A stretch of 64,000 nt of DNA from DASXHZ01 sp036488085 (GTDB lineage: Bacteria; Acidobacteriota; Thermoanaerobaculia; Gp7-AA8): the NCBI GenBank assembly GCA_036488085.1, contig DASXHZ010000012.1:124001-188000 (forward strand). The letters run 5' to 3'. The notes under the pieces were generated by a model, which was given only the letters and a program-made list of their open reading frames with translations, was not told where the DNA came from and searched no databases. How positions within the stretch are numbered: position 1 is the stretch's first letter; each line of letters opens with the position of its first letter. Below are positions 8,044 through 16,853 of this stretch, piece after piece. The translations under genes and the position numbers were made by a program.

Positions 8044-8807
8044 CGGATCACCATCTCGGCGTTGCGCGTGACGACTTTGCCGCCGGCATCGCAGGTGAGG
8101 AGCACGCGGTAACGGCCGGCCGCGAGCTCGCCCGCGAACTCGCCGTGGAGGACGACGTTCTCGCCCGGCAGAACGCGGCGCGATTCGAACGGCGCCTTGC
8201 CGACCAGTCGTCCCTGGCCATCGAGGATCGCCGCGATTCCTTTCGCGACGAATGGTTCCGTTCCGTTGTTGACGAACGGCTGCGTGAAGGCCGCATTTGA
8301 CGTCGCACTCTGCGGCGTGATCGAAGGTGCGCCGGCATCGAAGGCGATCGAGTCAGACAGCGCGAACGTCATCAACGTTCCAAGCGACGCCGTCATCGCG
8401 GTGTTGCCGCGCACGATGCGGTCCTTGCCGTGGAAGAGCGCCGTGACCGCGCGGACGGTCGTGCGCGGCGGGATCGTCACCGTGACGTCGACGCCGGCCG
8501 TCTGTCCGGCGGCGATGGTGACGCTGCGTTGCGAGAAGACAGCCGTGGCGGCGATGCTTCCGTCTGTCTCCCCTGCCGGCACGAGGACGCGCTTTCCGTT
8601 GTGGACGACCACGTCCTCCGCCACGAGCTCGAACGAGAATGGTCGCGAGGTACCGTTGGTCAGCAGCATCCGCTGCGTCGTGCTTTGCCCCGCTTCGCCG
8701 CGCAGCATGATGACGGCGGGCGTGACCGACAGCGCACCAGTGCTCGCGTGCGCTGCTGCGGCGAGGCCGAGAATGAGTAGGACGATCAGTCGTCGCATCA
8801 TGTTCAT
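8040..8807 (-). CDS. Pilus-type periplasmic chaperone-like protein
   Basis: A 255-aa protein with a signal peptide (cut after AAHAS) followed by two immunoglobulin-like halves. The first begins GALSVTPAVIMLRGEAGQ and contains a loss-of-order stretch typical of chaperones (TQRMLLTNGTSRPFSFELV); the second ends AGRYRVLLTCDAGG. In chaperone-usher systems such proteins cap pilin subunits by donor-strand complementation. SD-like AGGAG precedes two ATG choices (8807 and 8801). It overlaps the usher-like gene by four bases and follows the minor subunit gene by six. Assignment rests mainly on fold pattern and operon context. Confidence 0.6.
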   Translation of the reverse strand: MNMMRRLIVLLILGLAAAAHASTGALSVTPAVIMLRGEAGQSTTQRMLLTNGTSRPFSFELVAEDVVVHNGKRVLVPAGETDGSIAATAVFSQRSVTIAAGQTAGVDVTVTIPPRTTVRAVTALFHGKDRIVRGNTAMTASLGTLMTFALSDSIAFDAGAPSITPQSATSNAAFTQPFVNNGTEPFVAKGIAAILDGQGRLVGKAPFESRRVLPGENVVLHGEFAGELAAGRYRVLLTCDAGGKVVTRNAEMVIR

Positions 8808-8813
8808 CAGCTC

Positions 8814-9272
8814 CTAGTTGGTCGAGGCTTCCCACCCGATCGCGGTGTTGAGCGGCCCCTCGGCCGCCGTCACCGGCACTTCGATGTCGATCCGGTGCGA
8901 AGTCACGGCTCCGATCGGAATCTGCGGGTCGATGACGATCGGCGCGGCACCGAGAAGCTGCCCATCGACCCGGATGGAACAGCGGGCGTCGGGCGCCGCG
9001 ACGAAGGCCCGCAGAGATGCCGATCCGCGGCTGCCGGTGCGCCGGTCGATGCGGATCTGGATCGTCTCGCTCCGCATCGTCCGATCCCGCTTGTCGTTCC
9101 GCGCGGTGTGCGACACGCTGCCGAGGTCGAGAAGGCCGGCGCGGGAGACGAAGGTGATCGTCAGCTCGTCCTGGACCGGCGCGACCGCGCGGCGGCGCGG
9201 GGCGGCGAGAGCGATGCTGCCCGCGCTTAGAGTCAGCGCGAGCAGCATCGCGATGGCGTTAGCCTGTCGCAT
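8814..9272 (-). CDS. Secreted protein, probable minor pilus subunit or tip component
   Basis: A 152-aa protein with a signal peptide (ALTLSAGSIALA) and a predicted all-beta body. It contains a single cysteine (APDARCSIRVDG) and ends with GPLNTAIGWEAST, a C-terminal strand reminiscent of pilins. No family is recognised with certainty. It lies seven bases after the major pilin-like gene and six before the chaperone-like gene, which suggests a minor subunit, initiator or tip protein of the same structure. No convincing ribosome binding site precedes the ATG, so translation may be coupled. Confidence 0.55.
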   Translation of the reverse strand: MRQANAIAMLLALTLSAGSIALAAPRRRAVAPVQDELTITFVSRAGLLDLGSVSHTARNDKRDRTMRSETIQIRIDRRTGSRGSASLRAFVAAPDARCSIRVDGQLLGAAPIVIDPQIPIGAVTSHRIDIEVPVTAAEGPLNTAIGWEASTN

Positions 9273-9279
9273 GGCGTGG

Positions 9280-9801
9280 TTAGTTCGAGGTGGCCGTGAA
9301 GTTGATCGTGTTGTCGATCGCGGCGGCAGCGGCGCTGTCGGCGACGACGATGTCCCACGAGTACGAGCCGGTCGATCCGTAGGTGCCGGTGCTCGTCAGT
9401 GTCGTGGCGGCGCTGTCGGAAAGCGTCGAGCCGTTGAGCTTCCACGCGACGCCCGAAGCGGGTGCGGACCCGAGCTGGGCGGTCAGCGTGTAGTCGGTGC
9501 TGGTCAGGTTCGCCTTGTCGACCTGCACGCCGACGGTGGACGAGAGCGTCCAGTTCGACGCGCCGCGCGCGAGCGTGAAGCCGGTCGGCGCCGACCCGTA
9601 CTTGCTGATCGAGCCGAGGGCCGACGTCGCGGCGGCGGTCCCGGTGCCGCTGGTCGTTCCGCCAGCCGATTCCACCGTCAAGCTGATCGAACTGTCGATC
9701 GTGCCCGTGACGGTGAGCGTGGCGCTATTGGTGGCCGCGAACGCGGACGTACCGAACGCCAGCGCCGCGATAACGAGGGAAGACATCAGAAAACGTTTCA
9801 T
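9280..9801 (-). CDS. Pilin-like major subunit (CS1/alpha-fimbriae-like)
   Basis: A 173-aa protein with a signal peptide cut near SAFA, then ATLTVTGTIDSSISLTVE, a hydrophobic alternating strand like the N-terminal donor strand of CS1/CfaB-type pilins (SVTASVDPTIDL pattern). The body is Ser/Thr/Ala/Gly-rich and cysteine-free, with a C-terminal strand ending INFTATSN. A strong AAGGAG lies six bases before the ATG, as expected for an abundant subunit. It is first in the operon subunit, minor subunit, chaperone, usher-like barrel. Exact pilus class is uncertain. Confidence 0.6.
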   Translation of the reverse strand: MKRFLMSSLVIAALAFGTSAFAATNSATLTVTGTIDSSISLTVESAGGTTSGTGTAAATSALGSISKYGSAPTGFTLARGASNWTLSSTVGVQVDKANLTSTDYTLTAQLGSAPASGVAWKLNGSTLSDSAATTLTSTGTYGSTGSYSWDIVVADSAAAAAIDNTINFTATSN

Positions 9802-9940
9802 TGCACTCTCCTTCTTTCGTTGGGTTGATTGCGACTTGCTACCCGTCGAGTGAGTCGCGGAGAGGGCGAAAAAAATACAGGGGGGTATTTCGCGAGATGA
9901 GGGACTGGCCGGACCTAGAGTCGATCGGCGATGTTCGCGG
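9802..9940. other. Intergenic promoter region of the pilus-like operon
   Basis: This 139-bp gap holds the leader of the pilin-like gene on the minus strand with its strong AAGGAG, and the AT/GC inverted repeat at 9873-9890. No clear -35/-10 pair or ECF-type GGAAC motif was found by eye. Confidence 0.4.
9873..9890 (-). promoter_or_regulatory. Inverted repeat AAATAC-N6-GTATTT: operator or weak terminator
   Basis: On the minus strand the sequence is AAATACCCCCCTGTATTT followed by more T residues. The layout, an AT-rich dyad flanking a C-tract, resembles operators of the CsoR/RcnR/FrmR repressor family. The following T-run would also fit a weak intrinsic terminator for the thioesterase gene ending at 9941, although the stem is AT-rich. 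It lies 72-89 bp upstream of the pilin-like ATG. Confidence 0.3.
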
Positions 9941-10402
9941 TCATCGCCCCTTCGCCTGCTCGCCGCGCAGTACCGTGCAGGTACTGGTCGCTTTCGCGAC
10001 GAGCTTTTCCTCGGGGAGCGAAACGAGGTCGCACTCGAGGTAGACGAGGGTTCGGCCGCTGTGGACGACGCGGGCGCGGGCTTCGAGGTGGGCGTCGAGC
10101 ACGGGGCGGAGGTAGGTCATGTGGAGCTCGATGGTGGTGAAGGACTCGCCGAGCTGGAGGAGGGTCGCGCACGCCATCCCCATCGCGGCGTCGGCGACGT
10201 CGCAGAGGATTCCGCCGTGGACGGTCCCCATCGGGTTCGCGTGTTTGTCGCGGCGCGCGTCGAGGCGGAAGACGGCCGACCCGCGCTCGGCGTGCACCGC
10301 CTCGAAACCGATCAGCGTCGCGACGGGCGGCGGCAGGAGCATCGCGAATCCTTCCGTCGGCTCGCCGCGCAGCGCGCGTTGGATGGCGTCGAATACATCC
10401 AT
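9941..10402 (-). CDS. PaaI-family thioesterase (hotdog fold)
   Basis: A 153-aa single hotdog-domain protein. The motif NPMGTVHGGILCDVADAAMG is the PaaI-type active site region, with a central helix, the conserved G-x-x-H-G-G and a catalytic acidic residue. ELHMTYLRP is the next conserved strand. Such enzymes hydrolyse acyl- or aryl-CoA thioesters in the cytosol, often in aromatic acid catabolism, but the substrate cannot be read from sequence. It lies between the RND operon and the pilus-like operon, all on the minus strand, 21 bp after the RND stop. Confidence 0.85.
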   Translation of the reverse strand: MDVFDAIQRALRGEPTEGFAMLLPPPVATLIGFEAVHAERGSAVFRLDARRDKHANPMGTVHGGILCDVADAAMGMACATLLQLGESFTTIELHMTYLRPVLDAHLEARARVVHSGRTLVYLECDLVSLPEEKLVAKATSTCTVLRGEQAKGR

Positions 10403-10423
10403 TTGGATGACGCTGAGGATAGC

Positions 10424-13400
10424 TCACGTCGCAGGTGGGCGATCGCCGCGGTGAAGGACGGCGAAAACGGTCGGCGTCACGACCAGCGAGAGGACGAGTG
10501 CGAACAACAGTCCCCCGATGACGCAGATCGCCAGCGGCTGGAGGAGCTCCGAGCCCGACCCGAGTGCGACCGCCAGCGGCAGCATTCCGAGCATGGCGGC
10601 GAGGGAGGTCATGAGCACCGGACGGAACCTCCTCCGGCCGGACGCGCGGAGGGCGGTCGCGAGATCGACGCCGCTGCGCAGGTGATCCTCTACCGTGTCG
10701 AGCATCAGGATGCCGTTCTTGGAGACGATGCCGACGATCATGATCATCCCCATCATCGAGACGACGTTGAGCGTCGTGTGCGTGAGCAGCAGCGCGCCGA
10801 CGCTGCCGGAGAGGGCAAGCACCGCGCCGCAGACGATGGCGGTCGGATGGGTGAACGAACGGAACTCGATCACCAGCACGATGAAAACGAGCGCCACGGC
10901 CAGCGCCAACGCGATGAGCAGCTCGCGGAACGACGCCTGCTGCTCCTGATAGAGGCCGCCGTATTCGACCGTCATCCCGGCGGGGAGGTGAACCTGACGC
11001 GCCATCTGCGCCTGGATGTCGCGAATGGCTGACCCCAGGTCGCGGCCTTCGAGACGGGCGGTAACCGCGACGGTCTGGCGCAAGCCGTCGCGATCGATCT
11101 CGGTCTGGCCGGCGTCGTAGTCGACGGAGGCGATCTGGCTGATACGCACGGTGCCGTTGGTAACCGGCGAGCGGAGCGGGAGGGCGCGCAACTCGTCGAG
11201 CTGCCGCGGCGGGCCGGCCAGCCACACCCGTACACCGACCGAGCGGCCATGCTCGATCACGTTGGAGACGACGTCGCCGTTGAGCGCAACGGTGAGCGCC
11301 TCGTTCACGTCGTTCGCCGTAAGTCCGAACAGCGCAGCGCGCTGCGGATCGACGCGGAACGTCACCGCGGGACCGCTGACCACGATGCCGTTGAACACGT
11401 CAACCACGCCATCGATCTTGCCGATGACGCCGGCCACCTGGTCCGCCGTCCGGCGCAGCGCGGCGGGATCTTCGCTGAAGAGGCGGATCTCGATCGGCGA
11501 GGGGGAGCTGACCAGATCGCCGATCAAGTCGGAGAGGATGCCAAGGAACTCGACGCGCAGCGCCGGCTCGCTACTCTCGATCTTCTTGCGCAGCGCCGAT
11601 GTGACGTCGTCCGTCGTCGCCGATTCCTTCACCTTCACCGCGAAGTCGCCCGTGTTGGGCTCGGTGACGCCCGCGAGGCCGAGTTGCAGCCCGGTGCGCC
11701 GCGAATAGCTCTCGATCTCCGGCGTCGCTTTCAACATCTGCTCGACGTGGCGGAGCATCCGATCAGTTTCGTCGAGTGACGCGCCGGGCGGAGCGACGTA
11801 GTCGAGGATGAAACCGTGCTCGTCGAACTCGGGCAGGAACTCCGAGCCGAGGAAGCGGTAGGCGACGTATGAAAGCGCGGCGACAGCGATGATGATGATG
11901 AACACGATGCCCGTGCGCCGCAGCGCGTGCGCCAGGATCCACTCGTAGGCATCGATCAGCCGCCGGAGCAGCGGCCCGTGATGCTCTTCATCCTCCCCTT
12001 TCTCATCGCCTTTCTCATGCGCCGGAATGCGTATGAAGCGCTCTGCGACGACCGGCGTGAAGGTCAGCGCCAGCACGAGCGACGTCAGGAGCGCCACGCT
12101 CATGGTCAGCGCCAGCGAACGGAAAAAGACTCCGGTGATGCCGGTGAGCAGCGCGAGCGGAAGGAAGACGACCACCGGCGTGATGGTCGAGCCGATGATC
12201 GGGCCGGAGATCTCGGCGACCGCGCTGTGCACCGCCTCGGCGCGGCCCTGGCCGCGCGCCATGTGGGTGTAGATGTTCTCGACGACCACGATGGCGTCGT
12301 CGATGACGAGGCCGATCGCCGCGGCCACGCCGCCGAGGGTCATGAGGTCGAACGACAGCCCGACGATCCACATCGCCACGAACGTGATCAGCACCGTTAC
12401 CGGGATGACCAGCGTGGCGACGAGCGTCGTCCCCCAGTTGCGCAGGAATCCGTACAGGATCAGGACGGAGAGGATGAGACCGATGAGGATCGCGTCGCGC
12501 ACCGAGCCGACCGAGCTACGCACGAGAATCGACTGATCGTAGAAGGGCTTGATCTCGACGTCGGGCGGCAGCTGCGACTTGAGGCTGTCGAGCGTTTTCT
12601 TCACTTCGTCCACTACCGAGACGATGTTCGCGGTCGGCTGGCGTAGGACGTTAACGAGCGCCGCGGGTCGTCCGTCGGCGGTGACGATCGTGAAGCGCGG
12701 CTCCAGTCCCGGCTGCACGTTGGCGACGTCGCTGACGCGCACCGGCACGCCGTTGACGTTTGCGACCACCAACGCCGCCACATCGTCGGGCGTGGAGGCC
12801 TGGCCGCTGACGAGCGCCAGCTCCAGTTGATGGTTCTCGTTGATCAGGCCGGGACTGAGGATCACGTTCGCGTTCTTGATGGCGTCGCCGACCTGTTGCA
12901 GCGACAGCCCGCGCGCCTCGAGGCGCGTGCGGTCGACGAGGACGTGGTACTCGCGCATCTGTCCGCCGTCCACCGACACACGCGCCACGCCGGCGATGCG
13001 CGCCAGCGGCGGCCGGATGATGACGTCGGCGAGGTTGCGCAGCGTGCCGGGATCGCGCTTCGGCGAAGTTACGCTGTAGCCGACGATCGGGAAAACGGCG
13101 AAGGTGAGCCGCTCGACGCGGTCGAACGTTGCGCCGGGCGGGAGCTGTCCCGACAGTGACGAAGTCTTCGTCTGCACGAGCTGCAGCACCTGCTGCATGT
13201 TGGCCCGCCAGTCGAAGAAGAGATCGATCTCGCTCGAACCGCGTGCGGTGATCGAGCGGATGCGGGCAATGCCCGGGATGCCGCTCATGGCCTCCTCGAT
13301 GGGGCGCGTCACGCTCACGAGGGTCTGCTGCGCGGGAGCGACGCCGTTGTCGGCCACGATGATGATGCGCGGGAAGTCGGTCTGCGGAAAGAGCGCGCGC

Positions 13401-13498
13401 GGGATGCGGAAGAGGGCCACGACGCCGGCGATTGAGAGCAGCGCGATCACCAGCAGCACCGCGCGCGAGTGGCGCGAAACGACGCGGCCGAGGTTCAT
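10424..13498 (-). CDS. RND efflux pump inner-membrane permease
   Basis: A 1024-aa RND permease with the typical N-terminal segment (MNLGRVVSRHSRAVLLVIAL), two large periplasmic loops and two sets of membrane helices. The motif GGVAAAIGLVIDDAIVVVEN in TM4 carries the paired acidic residues of proton-driven HAE-type pumps, rather than the heavy-metal CzcA/CusA pattern. The end (GGLLFALVLSLVVTPTVFAVL) matches the last helix. It is the third gene of an operon with an outer membrane channel and a membrane fusion protein, overlapping the latter by four bases. Substrates are probably organic compounds, but are unknown. Confidence 0.92.
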   Translation of the reverse strand: MNLGRVVSRHSRAVLLVIALLSIAGVVALFRIPRALFPQTDFPRIIIVADNGVAPAQQTLVSVTRPIEEAMSGIPGIARIRSITARGSSEIDLFFDWRANMQQVLQLVQTKTSSLSGQLPPGATFDRVERLTFAVFPIVGYSVTSPKRDPGTLRNLADVIIRPPLARIAGVARVSVDGGQMREYHVLVDRTRLEARGLSLQQVGDAIKNANVILSPGLINENHQLELALVSGQASTPDDVAALVVANVNGVPVRVSDVANVQPGLEPRFTIVTADGRPAALVNVLRQPTANIVSVVDEVKKTLDSLKSQLPPDVEIKPFYDQSILVRSSVGSVRDAILIGLILSVLILYGFLRNWGTTLVATLVIPVTVLITFVAMWIVGLSFDLMTLGGVAAAIGLVIDDAIVVVENIYTHMARGQGRAEAVHSAVAEISGPIIGSTITPVVVFLPLALLTGITGVFFRSLALTMSVALLTSLVLALTFTPVVAERFIRIPAHEKGDEKGEDEEHHGPLLRRLIDAYEWILAHALRRTGIVFIIIIAVAALSYVAYRFLGSEFLPEFDEHGFILDYVAPPGASLDETDRMLRHVEQMLKATPEIESYSRRTGLQLGLAGVTEPNTGDFAVKVKESATTDDVTSALRKKIESSEPALRVEFLGILSDLIGDLVSSPSPIEIRLFSEDPAALRRTADQVAGVIGKIDGVVDVFNGIVVSGPAVTFRVDPQRAALFGLTANDVNEALTVALNGDVVSNVIEHGRSVGVRVWLAGPPRQLDELRALPLRSPVTNGTVRISQIASVDYDAGQTEIDRDGLRQTVAVTARLEGRDLGSAIRDIQAQMARQVHLPAGMTVEYGGLYQEQQASFRELLIALALAVALVFIVLVIEFRSFTHPTAIVCGAVLALSGSVGALLLTHTTLNVVSMMGMIMIVGIVSKNGILMLDTVEDHLRSGVDLATALRASGRRRFRPVLMTSLAAMLGMLPLAVALGSGSELLQPLAICVIGGLLFALVLSLVVTPTVFAVLHRGDRPPAT

Positions 13499-14613
13499 TG
13501 CGCGACCGTGACCTTCGTCTTGTCGGGGAGGCCGTAGTTGCCTTCGATCACTACGGTCTCGCCACCGTGCAGTCCCGACACGATCTGCGTCCGCTGCCGG
13601 TCATGCGCGCCGATGGTGACGTGTACCTCGTTCGCGACTGACTGAGCGTCGACAACGATGACGGTGCCGGCGTTGGCGTTCGTCGCGTCGAGCGTCACGG
13701 CGGCCGTCGGGACGATGACGGCGTTCGCGGCCGCACTGCTGGCGATGGTGACGTGCGCCGCGGCGTTCGGACGCAGACGGCCATCGGGATTCGGCAGCGT
13801 GACCCACACTTCGACGGCACGGCTCTGCGGATCGGCGGAGCGGCCGACGAGCGTGACCGCCGACTGCAGCGTGACGCCGGGGAGATCGTCCGGCATGACG
13901 GTGGCCGCGTCGCCGGGATGGACGCGTGCGGCCGCGTCGTCGGAAAGCGGCGCCTTGACGATCACGGTCGAGGCGTCGGCGATGGTCAGGAGTTTGTTGC
14001 CGGCGGTGGCGAAGTCGCCCTGATACGCGAATTGATCGGTGACCACGCCGTCGAACGGGGCGCGGACCTCGGCGTAGCTAAGCTGCGCATCGAGCGACCC
14101 GAGGTGATTGGCGGCCTCGCCGATCTTGCTGTTCGCGGTCTTGAGCGCGCCGGCGGCGTTGGCAACGTCGAGCTGCGACGACTCGAGGTCCTTCTTCGAG
14201 ATGCCGCCCTTCGCGTACAACCCCTGCCGCCGTTCGTACACGCGGCGCGCGTTCTCCAGCGCCGCCGCGGCGGGCGCGACGGCGTCTTTCGCGGTCGTCA
14301 CCGCCGACGCGGCCTCGGCGCGCTGCGCCGTGAGGTCGCGCGCCTCGACCTGCGCCAGCAGTTCGCCGGCGCGGACGGTGCGGTTCTTCAGCAGCGGCAT
14401 CTGTGCGATCTGTCCGTTGATCTTGGAGCTCACGGTCGCCTCGCGACGCGCGGTGATCGTCCCCACCAGATCGATCGGCTGCGCGATCGTGCCGACTTCC
14501 GCCTTCGCGACGCGGACGCTGACGACCGGAACCGCCTCTTTCTCGGATTCAGCGCCATGACAGGCGGCGAATAGAAGCGCCAGTACGAGCAGTCGTTTCC
14601 AGTCTCTATTCAT
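13495..14613 (-). CDS. RND efflux membrane fusion lipoprotein (HlyD/AcrA family)
   Basis: A 372-aa periplasmic adaptor. The leader ends LLFAACHG, a lipobox, so the protein is probably lipid-anchored at Cys19. A biotinyl-lipoyl-like half (VSSKINGQIAQMPLLKN), an alpha-helical hairpin with many Ala/Glu residues and a beta-barrel (PFDGVVTDQFAYQGDFATAG) follow in the usual order. It bridges the RND permease and the TolC-like channel. Its start overlaps the stop of the channel gene by four bases, and its stop overlaps the permease start. Confidence 0.9.
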   Translation of the reverse strand: MNRDWKRLLVLALLFAACHGAESEKEAVPVVSVRVAKAEVGTIAQPIDLVGTITARREATVSSKINGQIAQMPLLKNRTVRAGELLAQVEARDLTAQRAEAASAVTTAKDAVAPAAAALENARRVYERRQGLYAKGGISKKDLESSQLDVANAAGALKTANSKIGEAANHLGSLDAQLSYAEVRAPFDGVVTDQFAYQGDFATAGNKLLTIADASTVIVKAPLSDDAAARVHPGDAATVMPDDLPGVTLQSAVTLVGRSADPQSRAVEVWVTLPNPDGRLRPNAAAHVTIASSAAANAVIVPTAAVTLDATNANAGTVIVVDAQSVANEVHVTIGAHDRQRTQIVSGLHGGETVVIEGNYGLPDKTKVTVAQ

Positions 14614-15926
14614 GGCCCTGCCGCCTCCTGAAGTTGCGCGCGCGCGACTTCGAAGTCGAAGAGCGCCTGCTGCAGATTGAGCCGCTGCTGCGCCAGCAAG
14701 GTGAGCGCGTCGGTCACCTCGGTAATCGGTGCTTCGCCCGCACGGTAGCGGGCGATCGAGATGTCGACGTTACGTTGCGCGTCGGCGACGGCAGCCCGGG
14801 CATTCGCCGCCCGGCGCACGGCGGAGAGCGCCGCCTCGCGCGCCTGGAAGTCCAACTGCTCGACGTCGCGCCGGACGAGCGTGAGCTGGCGCGTCGCCGA
14901 CTCCTCGCGGATCTCCGCCTGCCGCTGCCGCGCCTTCGCCGCCCCCCAGTCGAAGATCGGAACGCGCAGCGACGCGGTCAGGAGGTAGCCGGAATGCTGG
15001 CGGATGACGTCGGGCTGCAGCGATGGCGAGTCGAAGCCTTCGTCCGCCGAGTATGTGAGCGACGGCAAGCGGTCTCCGCGCGCCACGCCGACGTCCTCGT
15101 GCGCCGCGCGCTGCTGCGCGGCAGCTTGGACGAGCTGCGGCCGCTGCATGATGGAGACGGGCGTGAGGTGCTCGACGTCGGTCGCGGACGGCTCCGGCGT
15201 CAACTGCGACACCGCGATCACCTCGGCGGGTTGATAGCCGGCAAAGACGCGCAGCGCCGCCGCGGCGATGATCTCCTGCGTCCGCGCCTGTTCGAGGTCG
15301 TCGCGGCGCTGCGAGGTCTGCAGCCGCGCGCGGATGACGTCGACGTCCGGCGCCTCGCCGTACTCGTGCTGCAGCGTGGTGACATGCTCGAATTCTTCGG
15401 CCGCCTTCAATGACTCTTCCGCGCTATGTCGCTTCGCCGTGGCGAGCGCCAAGCCGAAGTACGACTCGCGAACGGAGCGGAGGAGCTCGCGCCGCGCGAC
15501 CTCGGTTCCCGCGTGCGCCGCCGCGAGCAGCTCACGGCTCCTACGGACGGCGGCGCGCAACCCGAAGTCGAGCGACCCTTCAGCACCGACGATCGACTGA
15601 TACTCCCGCGGCGCGTTCTGCGCGATGAACGACGGATCGGTGGAGTGCGCCGTCAGCGGCTTGTTGAACGTGACGGTGCTGATGTTGCGAATCTTCGGCA
15701 GCAACGCGGCACGTGCCTGCGTCACGTCGAGCGCCGCGATCCGCTCGTCGTCCAATGCCTGCTGATACACCGACGCCTGCTGCAGCGCGCGCTGAGCGGC
15801 GTCCGCCAGCGACAACGGCTGCGCGCTTTCCGTCGCCACGACCGGCGCGGGCGGTTGCGGTTCCGGCTGCGGAGGCACGGCGCTCTGCATCGCAAGAAAG
15901 ATTGTCAACACGGCACTCCAGGGCAT
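14610..15926 (-). CDS. TolC-family outer membrane efflux channel
   Basis: A 438-aa protein with a hydrophobic leader (VLTIFLAMQSA), then two repeats of long amphipathic helices typical of OEP proteins (QPLSLADAAQRALQQA; SAVRRAANARAAVADAQRNV; YRAGEAPITEVTDALTLLAQ). It forms the exit duct of the tripartite pump. It is the first gene of the operon and is divergent from the OmpR-type regulator at 16182, which is the likely regulator. No lipobox cysteine is present. Confidence 0.88.
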   Translation of the reverse strand: MPWSAVLTIFLAMQSAVPPQPEPQPPAPVVATESAQPLSLADAAQRALQQASVYQQALDDERIAALDVTQARAALLPKIRNISTVTFNKPLTAHSTDPSFIAQNAPREYQSIVGAEGSLDFGLRAAVRRSRELLAAAHAGTEVARRELLRSVRESYFGLALATAKRHSAEESLKAAEEFEHVTTLQHEYGEAPDVDVIRARLQTSQRRDDLEQARTQEIIAAAALRVFAGYQPAEVIAVSQLTPEPSATDVEHLTPVSIMQRPQLVQAAAQQRAAHEDVGVARGDRLPSLTYSADEGFDSPSLQPDVIRQHSGYLLTASLRVPIFDWGAAKARQRQAEIREESATRQLTLVRRDVEQLDFQAREAALSAVRRAANARAAVADAQRNVDISIARYRAGEAPITEVTDALTLLAQQRLNLQQALFDFEVARAQLQEAAGP

Positions 15927-16181
15927 GCGCGCCCGGCAGTTTCACAGCGCGCGCCTAAACGCTGAATAAACCGGGGGATGGGTGGTGGCCTCAGCCAGGC
16001 GACCAAAATGGCCTTGATTCAAAGTGATTTCGGCCTCGCACGGTAGCTCGTCCGGGAGTGTGTCCGAGGTGGCTGAATCGGTCCCCTCGCCCCGGCCGGA
16101 GGGTGGGGAGAGGGGCACGAATGGTTCGCGCTCTGCGGCTACCGGCGCCGGCTCGATATGACAAGACGCTACGATGCAACC
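15927..16181. other. Divergent intergenic region between efflux operon and two-component system
   Basis: About 255 bp separate the two divergent units. It must hold the promoters of both. The only structure I can support is the GC-rich inverted repeat at 16083-16115; no convincing -10/-35 pair or operator was identified by eye. Confidence 0.4.
16083..16115. repeat. REP-like GC-rich inverted repeat
   Basis: CCCCTCGCCCC and GGGGAGAGGGG pair with one mismatch around an 11-nt loop. Similar CCCCTC...GAGGGG palindromes are common dispersed intergenic repeats in many bacteria. No T-run follows, so it is not a classical terminator. Confidence 0.5.
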
Positions 16182-16853
16182 ATGCGTGTCCTGGTCGTCG
16201 AAGACGATCCCGATATGGCGCGGTTCATTACGCGCGGGCTCGGGGAGCAGGCGTATGCCGTCGATCGCGCGGGAACGGGGGACGAGGCGATCGAGCGGGC
16301 GCTGACGACTCCGTATGACGCCATCGTGCTCGACGTCATGATTCCCCGGCCGGACGGGCTCGACGTCTGTCGCGCGTTGCGCCGAGGCGGGGTGGAGACG
16401 CCGATCCTGATGCTCACGGCGCGCGATGCGGTGCGCAACAGGGTCGAGGGGCTCGACGCCGGCGCGGACGACTACCTGGTGAAGCCGTTCGAATTCGCGG
16501 AACTGCTGGCGCGGCTGCGCGCACTCATGCGGCGCCGCGGGGCGCCGCATGCGCCGCTGATCGAGATTGACGACCTGCGCATCGACACGCGCTCGCATCG
16601 CGTCATGCGCGGCGCCGAGGAGCTCGTGTTGACGACGAAGGAGTACGGCCTGCTCGAGTACCTCGCTGTGAACGCCGGGCGCGTCATCGGACGTGAGGAG
16701 ATCGCGGAGCATGTCTGGAACGAAACCTTCGACCCCTTCTCGAACCTGATCGAGGTCTACATCGGGCGGCTGCGGCGGATCGTCGACCGCGGCCGTACGA
16801 CGCCGCTGATCCACACCATGCGCGGGTCGGGCTACATCATGGAGGCGCGGTGA
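16182..16853 (+). CDS. OmpR/PhoB-family response regulator
   Basis: A 223-aa regulator. The receiver domain begins MRVLVVEDDPDMARFI, with phospho-acceptor Asp51 in VLDVMIPRPDG and the Lys in LVKPFEF. The C-terminal winged helix is canonical (LTTKEYGLLEYLAVNAGRV to the wing TMRGSGYIM). The frame is open to an ATG at 16158, but the family start and the lack of a ribosome binding site there favour 16182. It overlaps its kinase by four bases (GTGA) and is divergent from the RND efflux operon, which it probably regulates. Confidence 0.88.
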   Translation: MRVLVVEDDPDMARFITRGLGEQAYAVDRAGTGDEAIERALTTPYDAIVLDVMIPRPDGLDVCRALRRGGVETPILMLTARDAVRNRVEGLDAGADDYLVKPFEFAELLARLRALMRRRGAPHAPLIEIDDLRIDTRSHRVMRGAEELVLTTKEYGLLEYLAVNAGRVIGREEIAEHVWNETFDPFSNLIEVYIGRLRRIVDRGRTTPLIHTMRGSGYIMEAR

